From JAHRAW01 sp963693025 (lineage in GTDB: Bacteria; Pseudomonadota; Gammaproteobacteria; Arenicellales; Poriferihabitantaceae): a DNA stretch of 64,000 bases. The notes beneath the pieces were generated by a model. It was given only the letters and a program-made list of their open reading frames with translations. It ran no database searches and was not told the origin of the DNA. Location: the NCBI GenBank assembly GCA_963693025.1, contig OY843749.1, forward strand, positions 1,488,001 through 1,552,000, in the 5' to 3' direction. This document shows positions 1 to 8,298 of the stretch, piece after piece (position 1 is the first letter of the stretch; each line of letters opens with the position of its first letter). The position numbers were made by a program, and so were the translations under genes.

Positions 1-585
1 GACTACCTCGGCAAGCCGCTGTTCGTCACCAACGGGCGGATTCACGGGGTCGGCGTCGCCACCGGTCTGGCGTGGACCGCGCTCGGCGGCGCCACGCTCG
101 ACATCGAAGCGTCCGCCGCGCACGACTTCAACCGCGGCCTCAAACTCACCGGGCAACTCGGCAACGTCATGCGCGAGTCGGCGGAAATCGCATACAGTTA
201 CGTGGTCGGCAACGCCGCCAAACTGGGCGTGGACAAATCGTTCTTCGAGAGCACCATGGTGCACCTGCACGTCCCCGCCGGCGCCACCCCCAAAGACGGA
301 CCCAGCGCCGGCATCACCATGGCGTCCGCGCTCATCTCCCTCGCCAAAAACAAACGCGTCGCCAAGTCCCTGGCAATGAGCGGCGAAATCTCCCTGACCG
401 GGCAAGTCCTGACCGTCGGCGGCATCAAAGAAAAAGTCATCGCCGCCCAAAGAATGAAAATCCGCACCCTACTCCTCCCCCAAATCAACCGCGGCGACTA
501 CGAAGAACTCCCCGAACACGTAAAAAAGGGGCTTACGGTTAACTTTGTATCAACTTATGAGGATGTGTTGGCGTGTTTGTTTTAG
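1..585 (+). CDS. lon: ATP-dependent protease Lon, C-terminal proteolytic domain (5' truncated by window edge)
   Basis: Open from base 1 to the TAG at 583-585, so only the last 194 residues are present. Lon is a cytoplasmic AAA+ protease that degrades misfolded and regulatory proteins. The fragment is the peptidase (P) domain. It carries the catalytic Ser in the DGPSAG motif (fragment residue 102) and the Lys partner in GGIKEK (second Lys, residue 145), with the same 43-residue spacing as E. coli Ser679/Lys722. The end of the protein is normal. A palindromic repeat follows, so lon is probably the last gene of its unit. The ATPase and substrate-binding parts lie outside the window. Confidence 0.97.
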   Translation, partial: DYLGKPLFVTNGRIHGVGVATGLAWTALGGATLDIEASAAHDFNRGLKLTGQLGNVMRESAEIAYSYVVGNAAKLGVDKSFFESTMVHLHVPAGATPKDGPSAGITMASALISLAKNKRVAKSLAMSGEISLTGQVLTVGGIKEKVIAAQRMKIRTLLLPQINRGDYEELPEHVKKGLTVNFVSTYEDVLACLF

Positions 586-690
586 GGAGCTATCAAGCGA
601 AGTTGGCAAACAAAAACAACCCTAACAAAACCAAACCTCATCATTCACGACAACGTCGTCATCCACAACAACGGCGTCATTCCAAAACCT

Positions 691-941
691 CGTCATTTTG
701 AGCGTTAGTGTCCGTTTGCCGCCGCGCTTCTTCTTGCTGCGGCTTACGGACACTTACGACCTCGGGAATCTCCCTAAGACTAGCGCTGAGCCCAAACAAC
801 GCCACTCCCGCAGTCTTTTAAGCGGAAAAATCCGCCGAGAGCAAATTTTCGCGTAAGCCCGAAGGGTTTGTATCAGGGATGATACAAACAAAAATATGGT
901 CGCCTGTCGGCTCCCTATTTTTCTATCGTTCGAGAGTGACG
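691..941 (+). repeat. Intergenic palindromic repeat, copy 1 (long form)
   Basis: This occupies most of the gene-free stretch 586-1018. It starts CGTCATTTTGAGCG and ends TTCGAGAGTGACG, which are near-inverted ends. Inside are the hairpin arms GTGTCCGT/ACGGACAC and a GGGAATCTCCC motif. An extra module (about 828-895) contains the inverted pairs AAAAATCCGC/GAGCAAATTTT and TTTGTATC/GATACAAA. A partial tail copy (GGCTCCCTATTT to GGGAATGACG) follows at about 948-980. No coding signal is credible here. Confidence 0.85.
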
Positions 942-1018
942 AAGTTGGGGCTCCCTATTTTCTGCCGCTCGGGAATGACGAAGTAATAGCAAACTTTCTA
1001 CCCACAAAAACCAAAAAC

Positions 1019-1813
1019 CTACCCAAGCAACGCACCACCATCCACGCTGACCACACTGCCATTGATATAACTACCCGCATCGCTCGCCAACAGCAACACC
1101 GCACCATCCAGTTCCGGCAGTTTGCCCGCCCGCCGGGGCAACAACCCTTTGATGTACTCCCCGCCACGCGCGCTGTCGAGAAAATCTCGGTTCATTTCGG
1201 TGGCGAAGTAGCCCGGTGCGAGTGCGTTCACGCGCACGCCGTGGTGGCCGAGTTCCAGCGCCATTGTTTTGGTCAGTTGGATGACGCCGGCTTTGGCTGC
1301 GCTGTAATTCGCCTGCGAGCGTTGCACCGCCAGCCCGAGCATCGAGGCGACATTGATGATCGACCCGCCGGTTTCCTGCGCGACCATTTGCCGCGCCACC
1401 ACCTGGCCGACGCGCCACACCGCGCTCAGGTCGGTGTCCAGCACCGTGCCCCAGGCGCGCTCCGTCATCTCGGTGAACCGCTGCGGCGCGGCGACGCCGG
1501 CGTTGTTGATTAGGATATCGATGCGGGCAAACCGGTCGATGATTTGGGCGATGGCGGCCTCGACGCCGGGGCGGTCGTTGACATCCATCACCACCGGCAG
1601 CGCCGAGGCACCGAGCGCCGCCGCCAGCGCGTCCAGCCGCTCCTTGCGCCGCGCCGCGAGCGCCACCGCGCAGCCGGCGCGCGCCAGCGTCGAGGCGAGG
1701 TGCGCGCCGATTCCCGACGAGGCACCGGTCACCACGGCAACGCGCCCTTCCAAAGAGAAGGTCTGACGCAAAAAATCAGAGTCGGGTCCCGTGTCGGTTG
1801 AGTCGGTTGGCAT
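1019..1813 (-). CDS. SDR-family NAD(P)-dependent oxidoreductase
   Basis: A 264-residue classical short-chain dehydrogenase/reductase. The cofactor-binding TGASSGIG motif is at about residues 30-37, followed by NNAG. The catalytic Ser lies in INVAS and the Tyr-Lys pair in YSAAK. The C-terminus has the usual ASYING/VDGG-type ending found in FabG-like enzymes. It starts at an ATG (1813) and reads away from the iron transporter genes. The substrate cannot be told from sequence. FabG-like 3-oxoacyl reductase or an alcohol/sugar dehydrogenase are both possible, and the lack of neighbouring fatty-acid genes argues against core FabG. Confidence 0.9.
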   Translation of the reverse strand: MPTDSTDTGPDSDFLRQTFSLEGRVAVVTGASSGIGAHLASTLARAGCAVALAARRKERLDALAAALGASALPVVMDVNDRPGVEAAIAQIIDRFARIDILINNAGVAAPQRFTEMTERAWGTVLDTDLSAVWRVGQVVARQMVAQETGGSIINVASMLGLAVQRSQANYSAAKAGVIQLTKTMALELGHHGVRVNALAPGYFATEMNRDFLDSARGGEYIKGLLPRRAGKLPELDGAVLLLASDAGSYINGSVVSVDGGALLG

Positions 1814-1954
1814 GGCTACGACTATATCACCGCTTGCCGCCGCGCAAACGCGACCCGCCCGCCGTCACCGCCACCGCCACCGCCAATCGCCGCCGAAATC
1901 TGGCGTCCGGCGCAATGGCGGGGGATAATCAGCGCTTTTCGCCCCGGTCCCGCC

Positions 1955-3040
1955 TTGCCCAGTTATTCCAAAAGCCGCCGCCGCGCCACCCTCGTGCTGC
2001 TGACCGCGTTGTTGCTGGCGGTGGCGGTGTATTCGTTGACCAGCGGCGCAGTCTCGACCGGGCTGCGCGAGGTGACGGCGCGCCTGCCGGCGGCGCTGGC
2101 GGCGATTTTTTCGCCGTATGACGCGACCGCCAATGTCGCCGCCGCGGACGACCGGCTGGTGATGATACTCGCCGAAATCCGCATCCCGCGGTTGCTACTT
2201 GGCCTCATCGTCGGCGCCGGGCTTGCCATCTGCGGCACGGTCATGCAGGGGCTGTTTCGCAATCCGATGGCCGACCCCGGCTTGCTCGGCGTGTCGTCCG
2301 GCGCCGCGCTCGGGGCGGTGCTGACCATCGTGCTGGGCGGCGAGTTGTTTGGCCGCCTGATGCTGTCCGCCGGCGTCTGGTTGCTGCCCGCCACGGCATT
2401 CGGCGGCGGCTTGCTCAGCCTCTTCATCATTCATCGGCTGTCGGTGGTCGGCGGCAAGACCGACATCGCCACCATGCTGCTCGCCGGCATCGCGGTCAAC
2501 GCCATCACCGGCGCGTTCATCGGCCTCATCAGTTATATCGCCGACGACGCGCAGTTGCGCGACCTCATCTTCTGGAGCCTCGGCAGTTTGCAAATCACCG
2601 ACTGGCGCAAACTGCTGGTGGCGATGGCGGTCATCGTGCCCGCGCTGTTGCTGCTGCCGCGCTACGGCGACGCGCTCAACGCCAACCTGCTGGGCGAAAG
2701 CGAAGCCGGGCATCTCGGCATCGAAATGGAAAAGGTCAAACGGCAACTGATTATTCTGGTGGCGCTGGTGGTCGGCATCGCGGTCAGTTTGAGCGGCGTC
2801 ATCGGGTTCGTCGGCCTGCTGGTGCCGCACCTCATCAGGATTTTGACCGGTCCCGACCACCGCCTGCTGCTGCCGGCTTCGGCGCTGTTCGGCGCCACCT
2901 TGCTGGTCGGCGCGGACATCGTCGCGCGCACGGCGGTGGCGCCGGCGGAAATCCCCATCGGCATCATCACCGCGCTGCTCGGTGGTCCCTTTTTCCTGTG
3001 GCTGCTGGTGCGCTTTCACCGCGCCCGGTCGTTGTATTGA
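1955..3040 (+). CDS. hmuU: FecCD-family ABC transporter permease (haem/iron-siderophore type)
   Basis: A 361-residue, very hydrophobic protein with about ten membrane segments. It has the FecCD signature around FRNPMADPGLLGVSSGAALG and a C-terminal LLGGPFFLWLL. It would form the inner-membrane channel for haem, Fe-siderophore or cobalamin with the ATPase encoded 14 bp downstream. The earliest start in frame is a TTG at 1955; a later GTG is possible, so the N-terminus is uncertain. No periplasmic binding protein gene adjoins the pair, which is unusual for an hmuTUV set. HmuU is favoured over BtuC because the ATPase looks like HmuV. Confidence 0.85.
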   Translation: MPSYSKSRRRATLVLLTALLLAVAVYSLTSGAVSTGLREVTARLPAALAAIFSPYDATANVAAADDRLVMILAEIRIPRLLLGLIVGAGLAICGTVMQGLFRNPMADPGLLGVSSGAALGAVLTIVLGGELFGRLMLSAGVWLLPATAFGGGLLSLFIIHRLSVVGGKTDIATMLLAGIAVNAITGAFIGLISYIADDAQLRDLIFWSLGSLQITDWRKLLVAMAVIVPALLLLPRYGDALNANLLGESEAGHLGIEMEKVKRQLIILVALVVGIAVSLSGVIGFVGLLVPHLIRILTGPDHRLLLPASALFGATLLVGADIVARTAVAPAEIPIGIITALLGGPFFLWLLVRFHRARSLY

Positions 3041-3054
3041 GACCGGGGGCAACG

Positions 3055-3888
3055 ATGTTGCGCGCAACAAACCTCTCCGTCAGAGCCGGCGCCAGCGTGC
3101 TGCTGGATAACTTGACGGTCGAATTCGCGCCCGGCGAGTTGGTCATGGTGGTGGGTCCCAACGGTGCCGGCAAAACCACGCTGCTGCGCTGCCTCGACGG
3201 CGAACTCAGCCCCGCGCAAGGCGGCGTGGAACTGGGGCGGCGGCCAATCGGCGACTGGCCGCGCAACCAACTGGCGCGCGCGCGCGCGGTGTTGCCGCAG
3301 CAATCCACCCTGGACTTCCCGTTCAGCGTCACCGACGTGGTGTTGATGGGGCGCATCCCCCACGCCGCCAACGACGCCGAAGACCGCGCCATCGCCGCGC
3401 GCGCGCTCGACCTGTGCGACTGCGCGCGCCTCGGCGAGCGCGCTTACACCAGCCTGTCGGGGGGCGAGCAACAACGCGTGCAAACCGCCCGCGTGCTGGC
3501 ACAAATCTGCGCCGAGCACGCCGCCGCGCAACCTGATACCGAAACCAACCGCTTCCTGCTGCTGGACGAGCCGGCTTCCGCACTCGACCTCAGCCACCAA
3601 TACGCCCTCCTGCGACTGCTAAAAACCCTGAGCCGCAACGACCACATCGGCATCATCTGCACGCTGCACAACCTCAACCTGGTGGCACAATTCGCCGACC
3701 GCGCCATCGTCCTCGACCGCGGCATGCTGGTCGCCGACGGCGCGCCGATGGAAGTATTCACCGAAGAAACCATCAGCAACGTCTTCGACCTAAACGTAAC
3801 AATAACCCCCCACCCCGACGACCCCACCATCCCCCTGCTCATCCCAAGATTGTTTCAGGCGGGGGTTGCGGTGGATGCTGGTGTTTAA
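3055..3888 (+). CDS. hmuV: Haem ABC transporter ATP-binding protein
   Basis: A 277-residue ABC ATPase. Walker A is GPNGAGKTT, the signature motif is LSGGEQQRV, Walker B is LLLDEPASALD, and the switch His is in TLHNLN. The layout and length match HmuV, the ATPase for haem import. The ATG at 3055 was chosen because it gives the normal N-terminus (MLRATNLSV) just after the permease stop. It is co-transcribed with the permease. Walker B follows a slightly longer loop (AAAQPDTETN) than in many relatives. Confidence 0.9.
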   Translation: MLRATNLSVRAGASVLLDNLTVEFAPGELVMVVGPNGAGKTTLLRCLDGELSPAQGGVELGRRPIGDWPRNQLARARAVLPQQSTLDFPFSVTDVVLMGRIPHAANDAEDRAIAARALDLCDCARLGERAYTSLSGGEQQRVQTARVLAQICAEHAAAQPDTETNRFLLLDEPASALDLSHQYALLRLLKTLSRNDHIGIICTLHNLNLVAQFADRAIVLDRGMLVADGAPMEVFTEETISNVFDLNVTITPHPDDPTIPLLIPRLFQAGVAVDAGV

Positions 3889-3935
3889 GAATGACGGGTG
3901 TTTATTATTTGTCATTCACTTAAAAACAACAGCTT

Positions 3936-4018
3936 CGTCATTTCGAGCGTTAGTGTCCGTTGCCGCCGCGCTTTTTCTTTTAAGCGGCGGCTTACGGACA
4001 CTTTGCGCTCGAATGACG
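3936..4018 (+). repeat. Intergenic palindromic repeat, copy 2 (solo hairpin form)
   Basis: A short form of the same family, and nearly a perfect hairpin. The outer arms CGTCATTTCGAGCG and CGCTCGAATGACG pair, then GTGTCCGT with ACGGACAC, then GCCGCC with GGCGGC, around an AT-rich loop (CTTTTTCTTTTAAG). It is the only content of the gap 3889-4149 that I can name. It shows that the first hairpin can exist alone, separate from the longer copies. Confidence 0.85.
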
Positions 4019-4149
4019 AAGTGGTTGGAATGACGAGTGGTGGTTGACGGAGTTGGGGGGAATGACGGTGTAAGGGTTCCCCCAACAATCGCCCCAACCG
4101 AAAACTGCTAAAATCACGCCCCCTCCCCCACCCAAAACCTCCGCCAAGA

Positions 4150-5409
4150 ATGCCCGCTCCGCCGACCAACGATACACCCAACCAACACCGACGTTTACAG
4201 GATGAGTACGCCCGCCTACAAAGGTTGTCATTATCATTAGACATGACCCGCGGAAAACCATCGCCGGAGCAGCTGGATTTGTCCAACCGCATGCTGGCGT
4301 TGCCGGCGGAGGATTTTGTGGATGATGACGGTGTGGATGCGCGTAATTATGGGGGGTTGGATGGGTTGTTGGGGGTTCGGCGGTTGTTTGGGGAGGTGTT
4401 GGGGGTTGCGGGGGGGAATGTGATTGTTGGCGGTAATTCCAGTTTGTCGATGATGTATGACGCGCTGGCGCGGGCGTGTTTGTTTGGTGTGCCCGGCGGT
4501 GGGGAGCCGTGGAATCGCGTTGCGCGGCGGAAGTTTATTTGCCCGACGCCCGGCTACGACCGCCACTTTCTCGTGACCGAGCATCTGGGTTTTGAGTTGC
4601 TCGCCGTGGAGATGGATGACGAGGGACCCGACATGGCGCAGGTGGAGGCGCTGGCGGGCGCGGATGATGCCGTTAAGGGGATTTGGTGCGTGCCGAAATA
4701 CAGCAACCCGACCGGCGTCTGCTACGGCGCCGAGACGGTGGCGCGGCTCGCCGCTATGAAAACCGCGGCGGCGGATTTCAGGATACTGTGGGACAACGCC
4801 TACGCCGAACATCATCTCAGCGACGCGCGCCCCGTGCTGGAAAACATCGCGCAGCACTGCGAAGCGGCGGGCAACCCCGAGCGCGTCATCCAGTTTGCTT
4901 CAACATCAAAGGTCTGCCACCCCGGTTCGGGAGTCGCTGCGCTGGCCGCCGGCGACGCCACCATCGCCGACGCCAAAACGCATATCGGCGCGCAAAGCAT
5001 CGGGCCCGACAAGGTGAATCAACTCCGGCTGTTGCGGTTGTTCGGCGACATCAACGGCTTGCGCGCGCATATGAAACGGCACGCGGCGCTACTCAAACCG
5101 AAGTTTGATTGGGTGGCGGAGATTCTGCAGCGGGAACTCGGCGGTTCGGGCGCCCCCTTCGCCCGATGGAGCGCGCCCCAAGGCGGCTACTTCATCAGCC
5201 TCGATGTCGCCGATGGTCACGCCAAGCGGGTCATTCAACTCGCCCTTGAAGCGGGCGTCACGCTGACCCAAGCCGGCGCGCCCTTTCCCTACGGCAAAGA
5301 CCCGCGCGACCGCAACATCCGCATCGCGCCGACCTTTCCGTCGTTGGACGATGTCTGGCAGGCGACCGAAGTGTTGGCGGTCTGCGTCCAACTGGCGGCG
5401 AGCGAATAG
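4150..5409 (+). CDS. Subgroup Ic aspartate-type aminotransferase (PLP-dependent)
   Basis: A 419-residue fold-type I aminotransferase. The motif MTRGKPSPEQLDLSN near the N-terminus is typical of the subgroup Ic aspartate aminotransferases (AspT of Corynebacterium glutamicum type). The PLP-binding Lys is in STSKVCHPGSG. NPTG (in PKYSNPTGVCYG) and the carboxylate-binding Arg near the end (RNIRIAPTFP) are present. It probably moves amino groups between aspartate or glutamate and 2-oxo acids. A GGGGG-rich, GTT/TTG-rich stretch at about 4300-4450 differs in base use from the rest of the gene. Confidence 0.85.
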   Translation: MPAPPTNDTPNQHRRLQDEYARLQRLSLSLDMTRGKPSPEQLDLSNRMLALPAEDFVDDDGVDARNYGGLDGLLGVRRLFGEVLGVAGGNVIVGGNSSLSMMYDALARACLFGVPGGGEPWNRVARRKFICPTPGYDRHFLVTEHLGFELLAVEMDDEGPDMAQVEALAGADDAVKGIWCVPKYSNPTGVCYGAETVARLAAMKTAAADFRILWDNAYAEHHLSDARPVLENIAQHCEAAGNPERVIQFASTSKVCHPGSGVAALAAGDATIADAKTHIGAQSIGPDKVNQLRLLRLFGDINGLRAHMKRHAALLKPKFDWVAEILQRELGGSGAPFARWSAPQGGYFISLDVADGHAKRVIQLALEAGVTLTQAGAPFPYGKDPRDRNIRIAPTFPSLDDVWQATEVLAVCVQLAASE

Positions 5410-5461
5410 GCTTGGCTTGGCGGCGCCGCATCACATTCCGCCACCGCCGCCGCATCACCGC

Positions 5462-6625
5462 ATGATTCCGACCACCCAAAACACCGCCGCCCGACTCTGC
5501 CTCGTCGTGTGTTTGTCGGCGGTGATTGCGTCTTGCACGACCCTCAAACCGCGCACGCCGAGCATCGGCAAGCCGCTCGAATGGCGGCAGGTGGACGGCT
5601 GGCAACAGGACGCGCACGCCGAAGCCTGGCCCGCGTTGTTGAACAATTGCCGCGCGATGAGTTCCAAGCCGGGCTGGAAAAACCTGTGCCGCGCGGCGCA
5701 AGCCAGCCCCGCCCCGGACGACGACGCCGCGCGGCGTTTTTTTGAGCGCTGGTTCACGCCGCATCCACTCCACGGGCGCGCCGGCAAAACCACCGGGCTG
5801 ATTACCGGCTATTACGAGCCGCTGCTGCACGGCAGTTTCCAGCCCGACGAGCGCTACCGCTATCCGCTGTATGCGCCGCCGGACACGCTGCTGTCGGTCG
5901 AACTCGGCGGCCTCTATCCGGCGCTGGCGAACAAGCGCATTCGCGGGCGGCTGGCGGGCAACAAGGTGCTGCCGTTTTACTCGCGCCGGGAAATCGACTC
6001 CGACCCGTCGACGCTCGCCGGCAACGAATTGCTCTGGGTGGATGACCGAGACGCGGTGTTCTTCCTTCACATTCAAGGCTCGGGGCGCATCCAGCTGCCC
6101 GATGGTCGCATCATCGGCGCCGGCTACGCCAATCAAAACGGGCATCCGTACTTGTCCATCGGCGCCATTCTCTTGCGGCGAAACCAACTGGCGCGCGAGG
6201 ACATATCGCTGTTCAGCATCCGCCAATGGCTGCGCGACAACCCGGCGCGCGCCGAGGCGCTGCTGTTCAGCAACCCGAGTTATGTGTTTTTCAAGTTGCG
6301 CGACGACCCCGGCGCGGGTCCGGTCGGCTCGCTCAACGTGCCGCTGACGCCGCAGCGCAGCATCGCCATCGACCCCAAACTGGCGGGGCTCGGCGCACCC
6401 ATCTGGCTATCCACCAACGTCCCCGGCGAGCCGGAGCGCCCGTACCGGCGGCTGGTGTTCGCGCAGGACACCGGCGGCGCCATCGTCGGCGCGTTGCGCG
6501 CCGATTTGTTTTGGGGGCACGGCGAGCAGGCGGAGCGCGCCGCCGGCATTATGAAAGAAAGCGGCAGCCTCATCGTGTTGCTGCCGAGAGCAGCGGCGGT
6601 GGCAGCCGCCGCCACCACCGAATAA
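5462..6625 (+). CDS. mltA: Membrane-bound lytic murein transglycosylase A
   Basis: A 387-residue lipoprotein precursor. The ATG at 5462 gives a signal peptide with lipobox VIASC, so mature protein should be lipid-anchored in the outer membrane. It cleaves peptidoglycan glycan strands with 1,6-anhydro product. The MltA core motif GLITGYYEP is at about residue 115. The C-terminal 3D domain has the conserved Asp residues in FAQDTGGA, RADLFWG and the following HGEQAE. Length is near the family norm (about 365). It converges on rnd, with 17 bp between stops. Confidence 0.93.
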   Translation: MIPTTQNTAARLCLVVCLSAVIASCTTLKPRTPSIGKPLEWRQVDGWQQDAHAEAWPALLNNCRAMSSKPGWKNLCRAAQASPAPDDDAARRFFERWFTPHPLHGRAGKTTGLITGYYEPLLHGSFQPDERYRYPLYAPPDTLLSVELGGLYPALANKRIRGRLAGNKVLPFYSRREIDSDPSTLAGNELLWVDDRDAVFFLHIQGSGRIQLPDGRIIGAGYANQNGHPYLSIGAILLRRNQLAREDISLFSIRQWLRDNPARAEALLFSNPSYVFFKLRDDPGAGPVGSLNVPLTPQRSIAIDPKLAGLGAPIWLSTNVPGEPERPYRRLVFAQDTGGAIVGALRADLFWGHGEQAERAAGIMKESGSLIVLLPRAAAVAAAATTE

Positions 6626-6642
6626 CACCGCACCGCGCCGCA

Positions 6643-7725
6643 TCAATAACGCGCCAGAATATCCGCCCCGGCGAGTTGCAAGCGCCAGCCTTTGAAGAGC
6701 GGCAGGTCGGTTTGTCCGCGCACAAAATCTTCGACATCCTGCCGGTTGGCGAGCAGCACGCGGCTGATTTCCTCCTGCTCCGAGCAGCGCTCAAGCCAGC
6801 CCATGATTTTCTTTGCGCGGCGTTTTTGCGCGGTATTCAATATCGTTAGTAGCGGCGGTGAGTTGTCCTTGCCGCTGTCTTCGACCATCGCGAGGATTTG
6901 CGTGCCCGCGTGCTTGACCACTCCGGGGCTGATGTCGTTGATTTGCGCCAAGCCCTCGAGCGTCTTGGGTCGCTTGCGGCAGATTTGCAACAGCACCGGC
7001 GTCGGCAAAATCCAGCCGCGCGGCAGGTCGCGGTCATGCGCGCGCCGCTCCCGCCACATCGCCAGTTTCGCGGCGCAGACCTGACCCGCCGCATCCAGCC
7101 GGTCAACGCCCTTGAGCCGCCGCCACGCGGTGTTCGGGTCGAAGCGGTAATTCGCCGGGTCAACCGCGGCGGCGCACTCGTCACGATGCCACTCAACGCG
7201 CCCTTTTTGCGCCAGGCGGCGGTCGAGTTCGTCGCGCAGCGGATGAAGATACGCGACATCGTCCACCGCATAATCCAGTTGCTCGCGCGGCAGCGGTCGG
7301 CGGCTCCAGTCGGCGCGGGTGTGCGACTTCGGCAGATGCACCGCGCACACCGACTCAACCAACGCCGCATAACTGACCTGCTCGCCGTAGCCGCAGAACG
7401 CCGCCGCCAACTGCGTGTCATACAAGTTGTTCGCGCGCACCGCCACGCGCGTGTCCATCGCTTCCAAATCCTGGCGGCAGGAGTGAAAAATTTTGCTGAG
7501 GCGCGGGTTCGCCAGCAACTCGCCGAGCGGCGCCAGGTCGTCCACCGCCAGCGGGTCGATGCACGCCGTGCGCTCGCCGTCGGTGAGTTGAATGAGGCAC
7601 AACTTCGGCAAGTAAGTGCGCTCGCGCAAAAATTCGGTGTCCATCGACACCCAGCCCGAGCGCCCCGCCGCCGCGAGGAAGTCGCTCAGTTCGCCCGCCT
7701 CGCGGATTATGTTTATCTCTGCCAT
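6643..7725 (-). CDS. rnd: Ribonuclease D
   Basis: A 360-residue 3'-5' exoribonuclease involved in tRNA 3' maturation. The DEDDy catalytic residues are visible: the Asp and Glu of MDTEF (about residues 29-31), the Asp of SCRQDLEAMDTR, and the Tyr and Asp of LDYAVDDVAYL. An HRDC domain follows (RPKTLEGLAQI region). The start is an ATG at 7725. Length matches E. coli Rnd (375). No partner genes adjoin on the same strand. Confidence 0.94.
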   Translation of the reverse strand: MAEINIIREAGELSDFLAAAGRSGWVSMDTEFLRERTYLPKLCLIQLTDGERTACIDPLAVDDLAPLGELLANPRLSKIFHSCRQDLEAMDTRVAVRANNLYDTQLAAAFCGYGEQVSYAALVESVCAVHLPKSHTRADWSRRPLPREQLDYAVDDVAYLHPLRDELDRRLAQKGRVEWHRDECAAAVDPANYRFDPNTAWRRLKGVDRLDAAGQVCAAKLAMWRERRAHDRDLPRGWILPTPVLLQICRKRPKTLEGLAQINDISPGVVKHAGTQILAMVEDSGKDNSPPLLTILNTAQKRRAKKIMGWLERCSEQEEISRVLLANRQDVEDFVRGQTDLPLFKGWRLQLAGADILARY

Positions 7726-7788
7726 CGCGCTAATGGTATCATCCCGCTTGCTTGCATCCTTAGCATCTTATGCGGTCTACTTAGCATC

Positions 7789-8298
7789 TTGATTCGCGCC
7801 TTTTTCCAACTTTGCACGTTCGCGGCAAAGCCGCAGGACTTGCCCGCCTCGGGCAGGTTGCTGGCGGCGTGCGCGCTGGCGTCGTTTGTCGGTCACCAAG
7901 CCGGCAACTCGGTACTGTCGGCGTCGGACAGCACCGCCCTCATCTCGCTCACGCAGACCGTGCTGCCCGCCGCGGGCTTGTGGCTGCTGCTGGCGCTGTA
8001 TAAAAAACCGCAACGCTGGCTGCAGTCCGCCACCGCCTTATTGGGCGCTTCGGCGCTCACGCACTTGGCGGCGCTACCGGTCATCGTGTGGTTTTTCGGC
8101 GACGCGCAAAGGGTTGAAAAATTCTCCGCCGGGGTATTGAGCGTCGCCGCCTTTCGCATCTGGTTCCTCGCCGTCACCATCGCCATCATCAAAGAAACCC
8201 TAGAAATCCCGGTCGGGCTGGCGCTGGCAATCTCGCTGGCGTTGCAATTGCTGTTCGCCATCGTGCTGCTCGTGTTGTTCGGCAATCAACTGGGATGA
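7789..8298 (+). CDS. Conserved small integral membrane protein upstream of mpl
   Basis: About 169 residues with four to five hydrophobic segments and a conserved-looking AKPQDLPAS motif after the first. Its stop overlaps the mpl start by four bases (ATGA), so it is translationally coupled to mpl. No ATG fits: the best start is a TTG at 7789, right after the divergent rnd. I do not recognise a named family. Membrane proteins with a PQDLP motif are known as uncharacterised proteins in proteobacteria. Coupling to mpl would fit a cell-envelope role, but that is inference. Confidence 0.7.
   Translation: MIRAFFQLCTFAAKPQDLPASGRLLAACALASFVGHQAGNSVLSASDSTALISLTQTVLPAAGLWLLLALYKKPQRWLQSATALLGASALTHLAALPVIVWFFGDAQRVEKFSAGVLSVAAFRIWFLAVTIAIIKETLEIPVGLALAISLALQLLFAIVLLVLFGNQLG

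Noticed and set aside
5351..5461. Longer upstream start of mltA
   Set aside because: Overlaps the aminotransferase end and would bury the lipoprotein signal; the ATG at 5462 gives a normal lipobox.
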